This document shows, one piece after another, positions 36,906 through 49,200 of a stretch of DNA of 64,000 bases (position 1 is the stretch's first letter; each line of letters starts with the position of its first letter). This DNA is from Solen grandis (taxonomy: Eukaryota; Mollusca; Bivalvia; Adapedonta; Solenidae): contig CM037795.1 of the NCBI GenBank assembly GCA_021229015.1, positions 19,301,166 to 19,365,165 of the forward strand, in the 5' to 3' direction. A program made the translations under genes and the position numbers. Below the pieces are notes generated by a model. It was not told where the DNA came from. It worked only from the letters and a program-made list of their open reading frames with translations, and made no database searches.

Positions 36906-36990
36906 ACCATCCCAGGTGCAGAGTACTGGTCCAACCAAGAAACCGCTGAGAGTGATAAATATAAGAAGCAAAAACTGTTTCCCCAAACAC
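36904..36990 (+). mobile_element. SINE family 1 fragment (body only)
   Basis: CCCAGGTGCAGAGTACTGGT through CTGTTTCCCCAAACAC; the tRNA-like head is missing. Confidence 0.65.
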
Positions 36991-37554
36991 TGTGAAAAAT
37001 ATCAGTTTAAAGCTAAATGAAAATATCTTCACTATAATCATACGTAAAATGCTTCCAGGAAATACTCAGGAGTACATTATTTCTTGAAGAAACTCTTAAA
37101 AGTATCAGTGCATAGATTTTGCATTCATCATTCCGAAAAACTCAAAAACCATTAACCAATACCACACAAAATTCAAAGGATATTAAAATGTTTAACTGAG
37201 CCGATACCTACATGTCTGACCTGTTATCATGCTTAATATTTTGTCAACAAACATTGTCAACACAACTTTATTACCACCTCCTGCCTGTATCAACAACACA
37301 CAGTCAGTCAGTGATACAGAGCCAACAAGTAAACAAACCCTGACACTTTTAAAGTAGTCAGGCAGCCCAGTCTCACATTTCAATAACCTAAATATAAATC
37401 TGAAATATTCAATAGATATATGATCACCATTTTTCATTGACATATAATCCACAAAATTTATTTGACTGAAATAAATTTTTTGTTGTACTGGGGTATGTAT
37501 TTCAGTTGCGACCATAACTTCTTGTTGTGATAAAGATGTAACCAATGCTGTATT

Positions 37555-37760
37555 TCAGTTTTAACCAATGTTGTATTTCAGTCATATAGTGACGTCAAAC
37601 TGATTGCATGTGGAGGATTAGACCCCTAGAAGAAGACCTGGTAGAACCAGCAATCTAAAGCAAGTCAGTGGGAAGGTTTCCTCACATAAAACTCTAAGTG
37701 ACCCTCCAAGGTCTTGAAACCACAGCTATGAGGTGATAATTGATAAAAAGTCTGTGGCTT
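37555..37760 (-). mobile_element. SINE family 3 copy, diverged
   Basis: Minus strand body only partly kept: ACGTCACTATATGACTGAAA, CCCACTGACTTGC and GGGTCACTTAGAGTT. Confidence 0.65.
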
Positions 37761-37849
37761 TAAATAACCACTCAACAAGTAGGTTTGTAACTAAGATATT
37801 AGCTTATACAATTTATATAAAAAAAATGCTTTCATCTTTATCTTCGAAC

Positions 37850-37964
37850 ACAATTGTGCCACCTGCTGAAAGAAGTGTGAAGGAAAAAGTGTGACAGACA
37901 GAAAAACAGATGACTGGGAAATGATTCCTATCTGTCACCTCTGCTTACAACAGGTGACACAAAA
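37850..37964. mobile_element. MITE-B copy
   Basis: Both ends present (GCCACCTGCTGAAAGAAG and ACAACAGGTGACACAAAAA), with a GTGACAGACAG middle. Confidence 0.7.
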
Positions 37965-39059
37965 ATATCTTACATTTCTGGATAATTCAATAACTACCAT
38001 CTATTTTCTCTGCCAATTTTGATATTTATTGAAACCCTTCCTTCAAGAGAATATTGGGTACTCTCTATTAAATTGTTTTAATTAACTACATACATCATCT
38101 GAATCATCTCTCTCTTCATCTCTCACAGCAAAACCCCCTAGCTCTGCCTTCAACAAAAAGTCACCTATGACACTTTTTCACATTCATTTTTCAACAAAGA
38201 AATAACAGTGACAGTCACCGAAGTTTGTAATTTACAAATATAAATCATTCTGACACATGTTCGAGACATCTTACACACATGTGACAGTAACGACTACAAG
38301 ACTTTTTTTTATGACAACTAAACTCAACTGAAATGTAATCTTTTTCGCGCGATCTCATTTGCAGAGAAATCTGAAGCATATATTGAGATATTTTTATAAA
38401 GGTGGGTAAAGATATGGAAAATTGATGTCACTTTCTGTATGCAGACCATCTGATATTGATATATCTCTTCGTGAAAACAGCAAATTTTGTCTACAAATTG
38501 ATGTATAAGTAATATAAACCCATATTTTTAATCGAGTGTTCCATTGGACACCTTCATATAACCAGATGCAGCTTACGAGTATTTAAAGTAACACCATTAA
38601 ACCAGCGATATATAGAATTTGGGTAACTTAAAAATGTTTGACATGATATTATATATCACCTACAGACGCTTTTTTGTCATCAAATAACCACTACAGTAAA
38701 TTAAAGCATCATAAACGCGTATGATATATACTATTTCTAAAAGTATATTACTTAAAAGCATATTATGTTTATCAAATAACCAGTGCACAGCCGCTAAGGC
38801 TTGGAAGGTCCAAAGGGCATAATATATAACAGATTTTTTTTGACTATAATAGCTTTTATCACACAAACCATCCATTCTTTTTCTTTCAATATCAAGAAAT
38901 ATTGATATAATGTGGTGAAGAATAGTGTGCAAGATTTATAGCAATGCTTACCATTTGAATATACAGCATTTTACATTTTTAAAAGCCTGATCAGACTGAA
39001 GGAATTTTTTAATCTTAAATTTATTATTCTCTATTGTTCTATCAACTCATTTAGCATAT

Positions 39060-39262
39060 TACCTTTACCTGGCATGAATATTCATGTACAAATTTATGAA
39101 TTATTCATGTGAATATAATAACTTGCACTAACTTTAAAATGGTGAATAAGACATTAGTTTTCAGTCAGTCAATCAGACACATGTATAGAATTTTAGTTAA
39201 ATATTGTGTGAGCAATAAGGAAATTGCTCTGTAATGCCAGGTCTATAATTATGAGTAAAGGA
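39060..39262 (+). mobile_element. MITE-C copy
   Basis: TACCTGGCATGAATATTCATG at the left, a GTGTGAGCAATAAGG middle and a shortened right end. Confidence 0.6.
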
Positions 39263-39321
39263 TCATTAATAACCTGCATTGTACTAGCACTTAAAGACTC
39301 ACTTAATTAATTGTTTCTATA

Positions 39322-39500
39322 TACAGTTGAATCTGTATTAGCGGTCACCTGTATTAAGCAGTCAACCTGCATTTAACGGTCAGTTTTGATAATACTAAAC
39401 TAGTATTTGTTATATGTTAAACCTTTATTTAGCGACCACCTTTGTCAAGCGGTCACTTTCTATTGTTCCCTTGACTGACTGCTTAAAACAGGTTTGACAG
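39322..39500. repeat. Dispersed repeat D copy
   Basis: Better-kept second copy: CTGTATTAGCGGTCACCTG through AAGCGGTCACTTTCTATTG to AAACAGGTTTGACAGG. Internal GCGGTCA motifs recur four or five times. Confidence 0.6.
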
Positions 39501-40206
39501 GTACTTCATTAGTATGCAAACTGTGTGTATAATTTTGACAACTTTGTTTTTGCTGTTTATGATATGTAAGCCTGTTTTATATTACACCCCTATGTCACGT
39601 CAATTATTAGGTCAACACATTGGTGTTTATAAAATTATTCTGATTTGACACTTTGAAGTTTTCCTTCTTGTTTTAATACATGACACATTTAAGCTCAAAC
39701 TGGGATTTTTTTTTAATTAATAATTGGTTAATAAAAGCTGTGCAAGAATTAGATAAAAATGTTGTTGATTATTTTAAAATTTTATTCAAATGGAAGTTAA
39801 ATATTCAAATGGAAGTTAAATTGGTAAAGCTGTTCAAGAATAAGAAAATAATAAAGTTGTTATTATTACCCACAATGGAACAAAAAAATTAAAACCAACA
39901 AAGGAGATATTTCAAAGCACCAATGCCCTGCGGTTGAAACAAGATATGAATTATGATTTGCAACTTTCACTGGTGACAACACGCCAGGCTTACTCATTGT
40001 CAAGTTATGCTTTTATTACAGTATCATCTGCTTAAACCACTCTTAAATTCAAGCACATGTCATATCACACCATGAAAGTTATATCCTTTATTCATCCGAG
40101 CCAAGATCAAAAAGCTGTATTTAACATCAAAGGCATTTGTTTCATCCTATTAAAAAATTCTTTTCAACAAAAAATTCTGTAATTTTTGCCTTTAATTTTT
40201 ATTATT

Positions 40207-40231
40207 ATTTTTTTTTTTTTTTTTTTTTTTT
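40207..40231. repeat. Poly-T run (about 25 bases)
   Basis: Follows an ATTATTATT stretch. On the minus strand it is a poly-A tract, but no retroposed body is recognised beside it. Confidence 0.85.
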
Positions 40232-40454
40232 GTTAAACTCATGAAAGAGCTGATGTAAACATGTTTTTAGTATCTAATATTTTTGTTCTACTTCTGAAGA
40301 AATTCATGTCAGAATCATATATATAAAAAATAACAAATGACCGTGCCCCAACCACCAAATAAAAAGAAAAATAAATAAATAAAATAAAAGCCAGAGAGTT
40401 ATAAATAATATGCTGAAGGATTGTTGTAAAAAAACATGAAGATTCTTTTAAGAT

Positions 40455-40562
40455 TTTCTCAGGCACAAAGTACTAGTCCAACTCTGAGGAACCATCAATA
40501 AGGCTGAGTATTTATAAGCTGATGGAATCTATTTCCTCATCAACAAAGAAAAAGAATTTACA
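40455..40562 (+). mobile_element. SINE family 1 fragment
   Basis: Body and tail only: CAGGCACAAAGTACTAGTCC through CATCAACAAAGAAAAAG. Confidence 0.55.
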
Positions 40563-41659
40563 GTAGCAAAACTGAGAGAGATACGCCTGTCATATATGTA
40601 CTTTCTAATATCATTCACTGAATACATGTATATAATCAAATCATCAAATCCGGTTGCTGTGAACGCACACTGTCTGTATTCATAAAAACACATTTACTCA
40701 CAAACTGAAAGACATAAATTATCCCAAATTTATCGTAGGCAGCTGTAAATTAAAGCTGACTCTGAAAGCATCATATTTAGCCAATTGCATAATACAGGAA
40801 GAGGGGCCTATCAAATTAAAAATCATAAGTGATAAATTCTTTTTTTTTCTTCTTACACTGTTTAATGGTCCCCAACATTATTTCGCCATCTTATACTATA
40901 CAACTTCCGTTTATTTCAAAGACCCAATGCCCTTTGTGATACAGTCTGCTGCAAACATAATGATGCATTCATAAAATGCGCAAATGTGACATAAACTTTT
41001 CCAAGTCATTATACATGTATAAATATATATTAAATAAATCTTGAACAGCTTAATTTACCAATTACTTCAATTCAAATAAAATCATTAAATAAATAATTTA
41101 TATATTTGAACAAGCCTTCTTTCCAAATAAAGTATGCATGTTTGAAAGATTATCTTGCAGACATGGTGCAAGCATGTAGCTGGAACACTTAAGCTTGTCA
41201 AGACCTGGTATTAGGCAAACCAGTCCTGAGCCGAGAACTAGAACTTTTTAAAGGGATATATATACAAGTTTTAGATGTTGCGGCAAGGGATTAATCCATG
41301 ACCCTACCCAATTCACCTACATCTAATAAGCCACATCTACACCTACAGTCCTTGGCCCTGTGTTCTTGAAAAACTTAAGTACAAGCTCAGGATCGAATTC
41401 CACCAACAATTCTTAGCGCTAAGTAAAACTTAGATACTTAAGGGCGAATTTCATGAATTGTGTTTCTCTAATAAAATGACTCAAACATTTCATTTCTTAA
41501 CAATTATTATTAGTTATTTAGGTAATATTTCATTTTTACTTAATTGTTAAGTATTGTTGGTGGATTTGAGCCAGGTTTAAATCTGAGTATCATACTCAAA
41601 TCCCTATTGAAATATATACACATAGTTTGAGTCATACTTAAGGTATTCCATCAATCATT

Positions 41660-41812
41660 ATGTTATAATCATGATCCTTCAAATGCTTATAAAAAGACTT
41701 TGATGCAAATGCAATCATCCACTGACTTTGAGTTTGCTCAAGTCCATAAAGGCTTACTTTTACTATCAAATTCCCATGATCAATTGATGGACCATGATTA
41801 CAATTTACCTTA
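41660..41812. repeat. Dispersed repeat E copy (possible MITE)
   Basis: Second copy: TATAATCATGATCCTTCAAA to GGACCATGATTACAATT. The ends form an inverted repeat of about 12 bases. Confidence 0.62.
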
Positions 41813-42654
41813 AAGTACCATTTTTATTTTTCAAGAATACTGGGACTGATCCATAATGCTCACAGAAACTTAAGCCATGATTGTGATATTGAAGGCATTT
41901 TAACTTAATCATCTCCAAAACTTTGCAAGATTCTTTTTAGTCCCTTTAAACTAAAAAGTATTGAACTTTTAAAACACTGGTCCCACCGAGGAACATTCAA
42001 GAAGGAATAGTATATGTTATAAGAACTAATTTTTTTCCAAAATAACAAGGAATGAAGTAATTTTAACGGAAATCTTTAAAGTGCTTTAATCTAGAGATTC
42101 GAATGCGAAGCCAGTATGTAACCAGAAGACTTCGCAAAAGAGGGGTACATAGCTGATGTGCCAAGCAAACATACCCCACCTTTCCTTGACCATATAATTA
42201 AAATGATAACAATACAGGGTACAGTGATCTGTGTGCCCTATAAACAGACAGGGTGGGCACACACCTTGATATGGCTAACTGAAAAACTGAGCAATTTCAA
42301 ACACAGCTATCTGGTGTTTGGACTCACAGTTACATCATCGTCAAGTGCTTGTATCACTGAAATCATCATTATCTTTTAAACAGAATCCATGTGTCAATCC
42401 ATTTCAATATTCAGACACTTCAGATTGAAATTATATCTTGTTTGTATACTTGTTTGATTTCAAGTCCCATTGACGGCATAGCAGTCAGTTGAGAACTTTG
42501 TCAACATGATCAGCTATTTAGAGTGCTGACAAATTGTTGTGTTATCCTGACAGTCAGTAGACCGGTCCTGTAACTACCCTTACAATGGTGATTGGCTGTA
42601 GCAATTCTACTTTTAACAACTTAATGTCTCAACAGTTGTAATTAAATTAAACCA

Positions 42655-42790
42655 ATTTATTTTACGTTGATAGAGGAAAACAAGTTTTTACACGGACCAG
42701 TACTTTGGGCCTTGAAAGGTCATGGAAGATCCTTACCCCAAACAGGGCTCAAACCCACAACCTTCAGATCCAAAGTCTTACTACTCCATC
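42655..42790 (-). mobile_element. SINE family 1 copy
   Basis: Minus strand: GGTTGTGGGTTTGAGCCC B box and CAAAGTACTGGTCCGTG body, ending TCAACGTAAAATAAA. A further body fragment follows at about 42797-42840. Confidence 0.7.
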
Positions 42791-43297
42791 TAAAGAGTTC
42801 CTGTGCTGGACTAGTACTACGTGCCTGGGAAGGTGGTATTAATGGCTCTTCACTGTATAAATAGCTTTTCATGCAGAAAAGAGTATCATTCCATATCTGT
42901 GGGCCCCATTACTTTTATACCCCGCCCTTAATATCTACTGTAAACCTCTCCTGACCTAACCCCATTATATCATCAATTACATTAATACTGTCTTATTTAA
43001 ATGTTCACCTTTGTGACATCGAAACAATTAAAGACACTTTGACTTTTGGCCTATAGCAGTAAACACAATGTAGTTTTCCCCCCACTTAGGTGGTTTCCAT
43101 ATAAAACACTCAGATTTATTGCCACAGTTAAGTTACACACTGTACAGTCAGGATGACACCTAGCTTCACCAAGTTACAGAAATGTTAACTAAGATCAATT
43201 TACAACAATGTATGTTCATATGATTAAAGTAAGCGTTTTCCACAACAATAATCCATTAAAACAAATTGTCACAGAAAAAAAAATAACAAGAGTGTTC

Positions 43298-43340
43298 TCT
43301 GGAACACATGTGTCACCTGCTGAATTGTTAGTTCAGTAAC
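43298..43340. mobile_element. MITE-B fragment
   Basis: Only the left end (GGAACACATGTGTCACCTGCTGAA) is kept. Confidence 0.55.
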
Positions 43341-43424
43341 TTTAACTTATATCTTCTGAAATTGGGAAACAATTTCTTACACCCCAAACTAATCCCTCTA
43401 AAATAAGCCTGACTTGACTTGACT

Positions 43425-43668
43425 ATTTGAGTTAACCGTCGCTTCGACAGTATTTCAGTCATGTAGCGACGTCCAGCTAATTACAGGTGGAGGAAGATCC
43501 CGAATGCATGGAGGCATCCGGGTTAAAACCACCGACCTACCGCAAGCCAGCTGGAGGGCTTCCTCACATGGAAATCCAAATGACCCTGCTGGGTTTCCAA
43601 CTGACGCGGTGAGGGGCTGAGTGAGTTCTAAAGTCAGCGACTTTACCCTCTCAGCCACGGAGGCCCCC
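43425..43668 (-). mobile_element. SINE family 3 copy, near full length
   Basis: Minus strand. GGGGGCCTCCGTGGCTGAGA head, same body as the 35640 copy, ending GAAGCGACGGTTAACTC. Confidence 0.82.
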
Positions 43669-43669
43669 A

Positions 43670-43806
43670 AATAAGCCTGGGTTGGACCAGTACTTTGCAC
43701 ATCAGTGAGAAGGCCATGGGAGTGTCTTACTCCCAACAGGGCTTATTCAAACCCACAATTTTCTGATCCACCATTATGTATGTTACCACTACATCGAGGT
43801 GCCCAT
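43670..43806 (-). mobile_element. SINE family 1 copy
   Basis: Minus strand: GGGCACCTCGATGTAGTGGT head, then TGTGCAAAGTACTGGTCCAA body. Next to a SINE family 3 copy. Confidence 0.75.
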
Positions 43807-44644
43807 CACAACAATTGTTGATATTCATTTGCTCAAAAGATAAAAAGTTGCTTTTATAAATGTCAGTCATTTATTTAAAAAAAAAAAATGAAACTCAGCA
43901 AATAACTTGATTTACAGTATCAAACTGACCAGGTTTAAAATAGTTAACATTTTTTAGCTATTATAGGGTTTCACATCAATCATCTGGGGAAACATGAGCT
44001 TACAAGTCACAAATCCTACCAAATCATGGTAGAGAAAAGCAAGAGTTTAACACTCTCTGATGGACCATTACAGCCAAAAGCCACATAATTATAGGGACAC
44101 TAGTCAAACCCACCACCATAACCCTCACTTTTCAGAGTCCTTCAGACAGAAAAATACTGCTTTTAAAATACAGAAATAAATTGTGGATTTAATGAGGCAG
44201 AGAGAAAGTCCTGTCCAGCTACTATTATTTCCATTTTTATACCCTTTCTTGAATTTTCAATTTAAGCAATGGGGTCAATTATATGACCTGGAAGTGAATT
44301 AATGAAATTGTTTAACGAGAGACTGGGGTTAAATGGATTTTATTATCGCCAAATTTTCTCAATTTGCTTGATATCGTAAAGTAGTGTGAAGTCCCTAGTA
44401 ATGATAACAGAGAGACATACAGGCTAGTTCAAGTCAATCTAACAAAATTTGCTGTAGGGGACAAAACATGGTTCACTTCAATTTAAAACTCAAATAAAAT
44501 ATATCTCAAGAAAGTGACTAAGGCAGATTGTTTATTGTTTTCAGGTTATACATGTTCCTTATTAATATCTAAACTGAAGTAATGTGGTGTAACCAGACTA
44601 GGGATTGATTACTGTTTCATCTTATTTTCTATCATGTTATGAAA

Positions 44645-44912
44645 TGTCCCTGGTGGCCAAGGGGTTAGAGAATCCACCTTTGGAGTGGGAGGTTATGGGC
44701 TCAATATCTGACCATGACATAAGTCTCTAAAAATCAGGTGCTGGTATAGCTTCATGCTTGGAGCTCAGCATTTACAGGTAGTTCCAGGACTAGTTGGCCC
44801 GGTTTCAGGATCATGTGACTGGGTGTGGCATCAATCCCATGATGTTTGACATCAATTAACAGTCTCCAAATGACTTCAATAGTGTTGGTAAAATGTTAAA
44901 ACAAAACAAACA
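44645..44912 (+). mobile_element. SINE family 2 (CAAACAAA-tailed)
   Basis: Starts GTCCCTGGTGGCCAAGGGGT, with a B-box-like GAGGTTATGGGCTCAATATC, body GTTGGCCCGGTTTCAGGATC, ATCAATTAACAGTCTCCAAA and TGACTTCAATAGTGTTGGTA, tail of AAACAAAACAAACAA. Confidence 0.78.
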
Positions 44913-45501
44913 ATTCATAAGCCATTTCTTACAACACAATTATATCAATCCTTTTCTATAATTCATTCCATGATGGATAGCAAATACAATCTTCCAAACA
45001 CTAGGGTTCAAACCCACAACCTATTAATACCAATAACAAAACCCCTTTAATCAAGCTGCAGCCCGCATTATTATCATTTGTCCCCCTTTCTTCAAAATTT
45101 ATAACTTAATTATTTTGTAGCGTATAATTAACATATCTTTCACCATAATAAATGACCAACACTCCAGTCCCCGGCTAATATGAACAATAGCAATTATCTC
45201 TCTCTTTTTTTTTTCTCTTCTAATTGACCTTGACATTTCCAAGGCTGTTATTCATTACATGAATACATATACAGAGTGATTCAACAGCAAGTTGAGCGTT
45301 ATCTGTCTGCTGATGATAAATGCAGGCAGCACTGGTTAATAATATATGGACACAATATGGCGATTGTATGAGCCAGTTTGAAAGGGCCTCAGGTCTAAAA
45401 CAGGAAAATTTTGTCTGTTTATTGTTTCATGAGAAGTAACAGCTGCTTGACTATAAACATGTTACCACAAACTCACACAAATAATTTTCAATTTGTTTGT
45501 T

Positions 45502-45802
45502 TGTTGGGTTTATTGTCCCACTGACAGTATTTCAGTCATTTGGAGATGATGTCTACTTGAGACAAATATAGTGCTGCCACACTGCAGTATCACACTGTAG
45601 ACATGTGGCATGATACCACATCCAGTCACATTATCCTGACACCCGGCAAACCAGTCCTGCAACTACCCTTATATGCTGAGCGCCAAGCAAGGGAGCTATA
45701 ACAATACCATTTTTTTACGACTTTGGTATATCACGGCCAGGGATCTAACCCATGACCTCCCACTCTCGAGGCGGACACTCTAACCACTCGGCCACCAGGG
45801 AC
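45502..45802 (-). mobile_element. SINE family 2 copy
   Basis: Minus strand: GTCCCTGGTGGCCGAGTGGT head with a clear A box, then GGTCATGGGTTAGATCCC and a tail complementary to TTTGTTTGTTTGTTGGG. About 300 bases, near full length. Confidence 0.85.
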
Positions 45803-45874
45803 AATTTCAATTAGTATAAACCTAATTATTTTAAATCCATTGGGAAACAATTTCTAATTACTAATTTATCATAA

Positions 45875-46135
45875 GTGACTTTCATACTAGAACTTGCAAA
45901 CAGTGACCTCATATCAGTGGCTTTTATACTACTACTTTCAAACTGATCTCATTTCAGGGACTTTTATGCTAGTACTTACAAACAGTGACCTCATATCAGT
46001 GGCTTTTATACTACTACTTTCAAACTGATCTCATTTCAGGGACTTTTATGCTAGTACTAACAAACAGTGACCTTATATCAGTGTCTTTATACTAGTACTT
46101 TCAAACAGGGAGTGATCTATCAGTGACTTTTAATA
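45875..46135. repeat. 82-base tandem repeat
   Basis: AACAGTGACCTCATATCAGT recurs at about 45900, 45982 and 46064 (82 bases apart). Each unit has two similar halves of about 41 bases (TTTTATACTACTACTTTCAA and TTTTATGCTAGTACTTACAA). Confidence 0.85.
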
Positions 46136-46459
46136 ATCTATGATTAACATTAAAACACATTTATAAATTTTGGATGTCAAATAATGTTAATATTTGTTCT
46201 ATTGCATCATTTTCACAGTTTACACATGAAAATAACAACTATAGCAATGTAGTTTAAAAGGGCTGCAGTGACAGACAAAGTCAAACTATCAAAAAAAAAG
46301 AGCTTACAGTGAAGTTGTTACCAAACATAAACTTCTACTCAGCTGTCTAAATAAACAAATTTTCTAACCTCTTGATGGATAAGAAATCACTGTCCACAAC
46401 TAATCAGTGCAAGTTACCTACCTCAATGATTCATCAACAAAATGACAGATCAGTCCAAC

Positions 46460-46950
46460 ACTACTGATCAGCAAATGTATCAATTTCAGGCTGATCGGCA
46501 AATGTTTCAACAATTTCAGGCTGATCGGCAAATGTATCAATTTCAGGCTGATCGGCAAATGTTTCAACAATTTCAGACTGATCGCCAAATGTATCAATTT
46601 CAGGCTGATCGGCAAATGTTTCAACAATTTCAGACTGATCTCCAAATGTATCAATTTCAGGCTGATAGGCAAATGTTTCAACAATTTCAGACTGATCAGC
46701 AAATGTATCAATTTCAGGCTGATCAGCAAATGTTTCAACAATTTCAGGCTGATCGGCAAATGTATCAATTTCAGGCTGATCGGCGAATGTTTCAACAATT
46801 TCAGACTGATCGCCAAATGTATCAATTTCAGGCTGATCGGCAAATGTTTCAACAATTTCAGGCTGATCGGCAAATGTTTCAACAATTTCAGGCTGATCAG
46901 CAAATGTTTCAATTTCAGGCTGATCAGCAAATGTATCAATTTCAGGCTGA
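46460..46950. repeat. 57-base higher-order minisatellite (27 + 30)
   Basis: Alternating GATCGGCAAATGTATCAATT-TCAGGCT (27) and GATCGGCAAATGTTTCAACA-ATTTCAGGCT (30). The array has no stops on either strand, giving a QF-rich open frame of 228 codons on plus and one of 173 on minus. These are unlikely to be genes. Confidence 0.9.
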
Positions 46951-48542
46951 TCTAGTTTTATACTCAGTCATTCAGGTCCTTCTCTTGATAGCAAATAAAA
47001 AGTTAAAGAAAGGGTTTAAGCTTCATGTGATTGGCTTTATTGTCCCATTAATAACATTCTTGTCATTTTGGAGACTACCTGAACAGATAAAAAAAAAAAA
47101 AAAAAAACTCACTGTGGTTTCCTATTAACAAATCCTTCAACAAGACTAATTTATAACCAATGCTTCAAATAAACAGTGAATTTAAAACACAGTGATACAT
47201 CAGTCTTAACATGCGTTTTACCTGAAGTTTCAAATAATTAGCCAACAAAAAGAATGAATGGCCATTTAACATCTGATGAATTCAGCCTTTATTCAATAAA
47301 ATTACATGAAACAATGAAATCTGTAAAGGTGAATGTCATTACAAGGCAGGTGCCTGTGCTCTATGCTAGACTTAGTGTCACCTGTGCTAAAAGGTCATCA
47401 TTATATCGTAGGTCGAGGTCAAATGTCTAACTGACAGACATGTTTGTAAACCAAATAACTATATTATTCTAACAGTGAGAGCTTTCTCTGAAGGTGATGA
47501 AGATCTCCGGTACATAACACTGACTTAATAACATAAAATGACGCTTTCTGAAAAATTGGGATAGATGCAACAGGAAATGGGTTGTGACTACGCATGTATT
47601 TCCTTTACTATTTAGTCCCCAATTCATTTTGTAATGCAGGAGGGTGAATTTGTATTCAAATTATCACCATGTAATAAATAAAGATTTAACTATAATTTCC
47701 TATTACACTACCTTTATCAAAATATCATCTGTATAACTATCAGGAAAATGACTTAATATTATTACAAGTATAAAACCAGAACAGCCTGCATGATTTTCAC
47801 AAGTTGTGAATATTCATATAGATTCCTACTCAAATACTGATTGTCCATTGAAAGCCAAAAGGGCTCATCAAACTTTATTTTATAACTGCTGGGTTTCAAT
47901 AGACAATGTCTTTTCGATAAAAAAAAAATATCAAAGTAAAACCTGTTCAGTCTAAAATAATCTTTCAGTCTGACTTAACTTCAATGGTCAAACTTAACAT
48001 ATCCATGCCCTAAAGGGTAAAGAGTACATACACCATCAGAGTGGAGTCATAGATCAAACCTGTCTTACACTTATATCAGGGAATCTTGGTTCCCTGCTTT
48101 ATCTGCTGGGGTCATCTCTCTATTCAAGTGTCAGTGTTGATCCACTACCCCGGGTAGGCCGGTACCCATCACTAACCCTTCCCACAGATACCTGCAAGTC
48201 AGCCATTTTTGTTCAACAACTGGGTAGATATCATCACTTCCTACCCAGGGGTCAGGCCCTGATATTCAATCCCTAACACTCATCTGCCCATCTCTCCCCC
48301 GCCCCCTGTCTGTGCAGCCAAGCTTAGAGATTATTTGGACAAGAGCACCACGTGGGTTTCTCACTCCCCCCTGACCGTAACATGATCAGTGCTATCAACT
48401 GCCTCATCACTGCACTCCAGCTAAACAAGACACAGTGTCAGGTAAGCTCTTTAGCAAATAGCCTGAAGGTCATCCAGATCTAAATAAATAAACAGACTCA
48501 ACAGTTGACAGTCTAGTTAACATGATCTCATCCTGGAAAATG

Positions 48543-48765
48543 TTAGAAAGTCTTTTTAGAAATCCAAGGGAAACTAAATTGAAACATTAGAAAGTCTTTT
48601 TAGAAATCCAAGGGAAACTAAATTGAAACGTTAGAAAGTCTTTTTAGAAATCCAAGGGAAACTAAATTGAAACGTTAGAAAGTCTTTTTAGAAATCCAAG
48701 GGAAACTAAATTGAAACGTTAGAAAATCTTTTTAGAAATCCAAGGGAAACTCAATTGAAATGTTA
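48543..48765. repeat. 44-base tandem repeat, five near-identical units
   Basis: TTAGAAAGTCTTTTTAGAAA-TCCAAGGGAAACTAAATTGA-AACG starts at 48543, 48587, 48631, 48675 and 48719. Confidence 0.93.
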
Positions 48766-48799
48766 CTTTTAATATTCATAAGAATACTAAAAAGCCTCA

Positions 48800-49200
48800 T
48801 TTAGAAATCTTTTAGGATAACTTTATTAAAAAACTTATGGATTTTGGCAAAAATTGAACTTGACCTTTATTTTATTAGGATAAAAATGTGCACCAAAAAT
48901 ATTTAATCTGAAACCTGTTCGGGAGTTACTGCAGAAAAGGTTTTTTTTTTCAAATTCTAAGTCAAAAAGGGGCAATAACAGTTTTGAAAATTTACGGATT
49001 TTGTCCAAAATCTAACTTGATCTTTATTTTATTGAGATAAACATCTGTACCAAAAATTATTTAAATATGTTACCCTGTTCGGAAGTTATTATGAGAAAAC
49101 TAAAGTTTGACGCCACCCGCCCACAAGAACGCACACCCACCAACCCGACATACCCCAATCCAATAGCTCTCCAAGGAATATGTCCCGGCGAGCTAAAAAA
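48800..49200 (+). repeat. Diverged dispersed repeat, possibly Helitron-like
   Basis: Contains the two-fold block CCTGTTCGGGAGTTA / CCCTGTTCGGAAGTTATTAT, TTGACCTTTATTTTATTAGG / TTGATCTTTATTTTATTGAG, a CGCCACCCGCCC cytosine-rich part and GGCGAGCTAAAAA. The layout resembles bivalve repeats ending in GAGCTAAAAA (from memory; weak). Confidence 0.45.

Noticed and set aside
43455..43736. 93-codon minus-strand frame
   Set aside because: Spans SINE family 3 and family 1 sequence.
46442..47128. 228-codon plus-strand and 173-codon minus-strand open frames
   Set aside because: Both are by-products of a 57-base stop-free minisatellite; no domain, no splice or start context, and the 3' part runs into unique sequence with poly-A.
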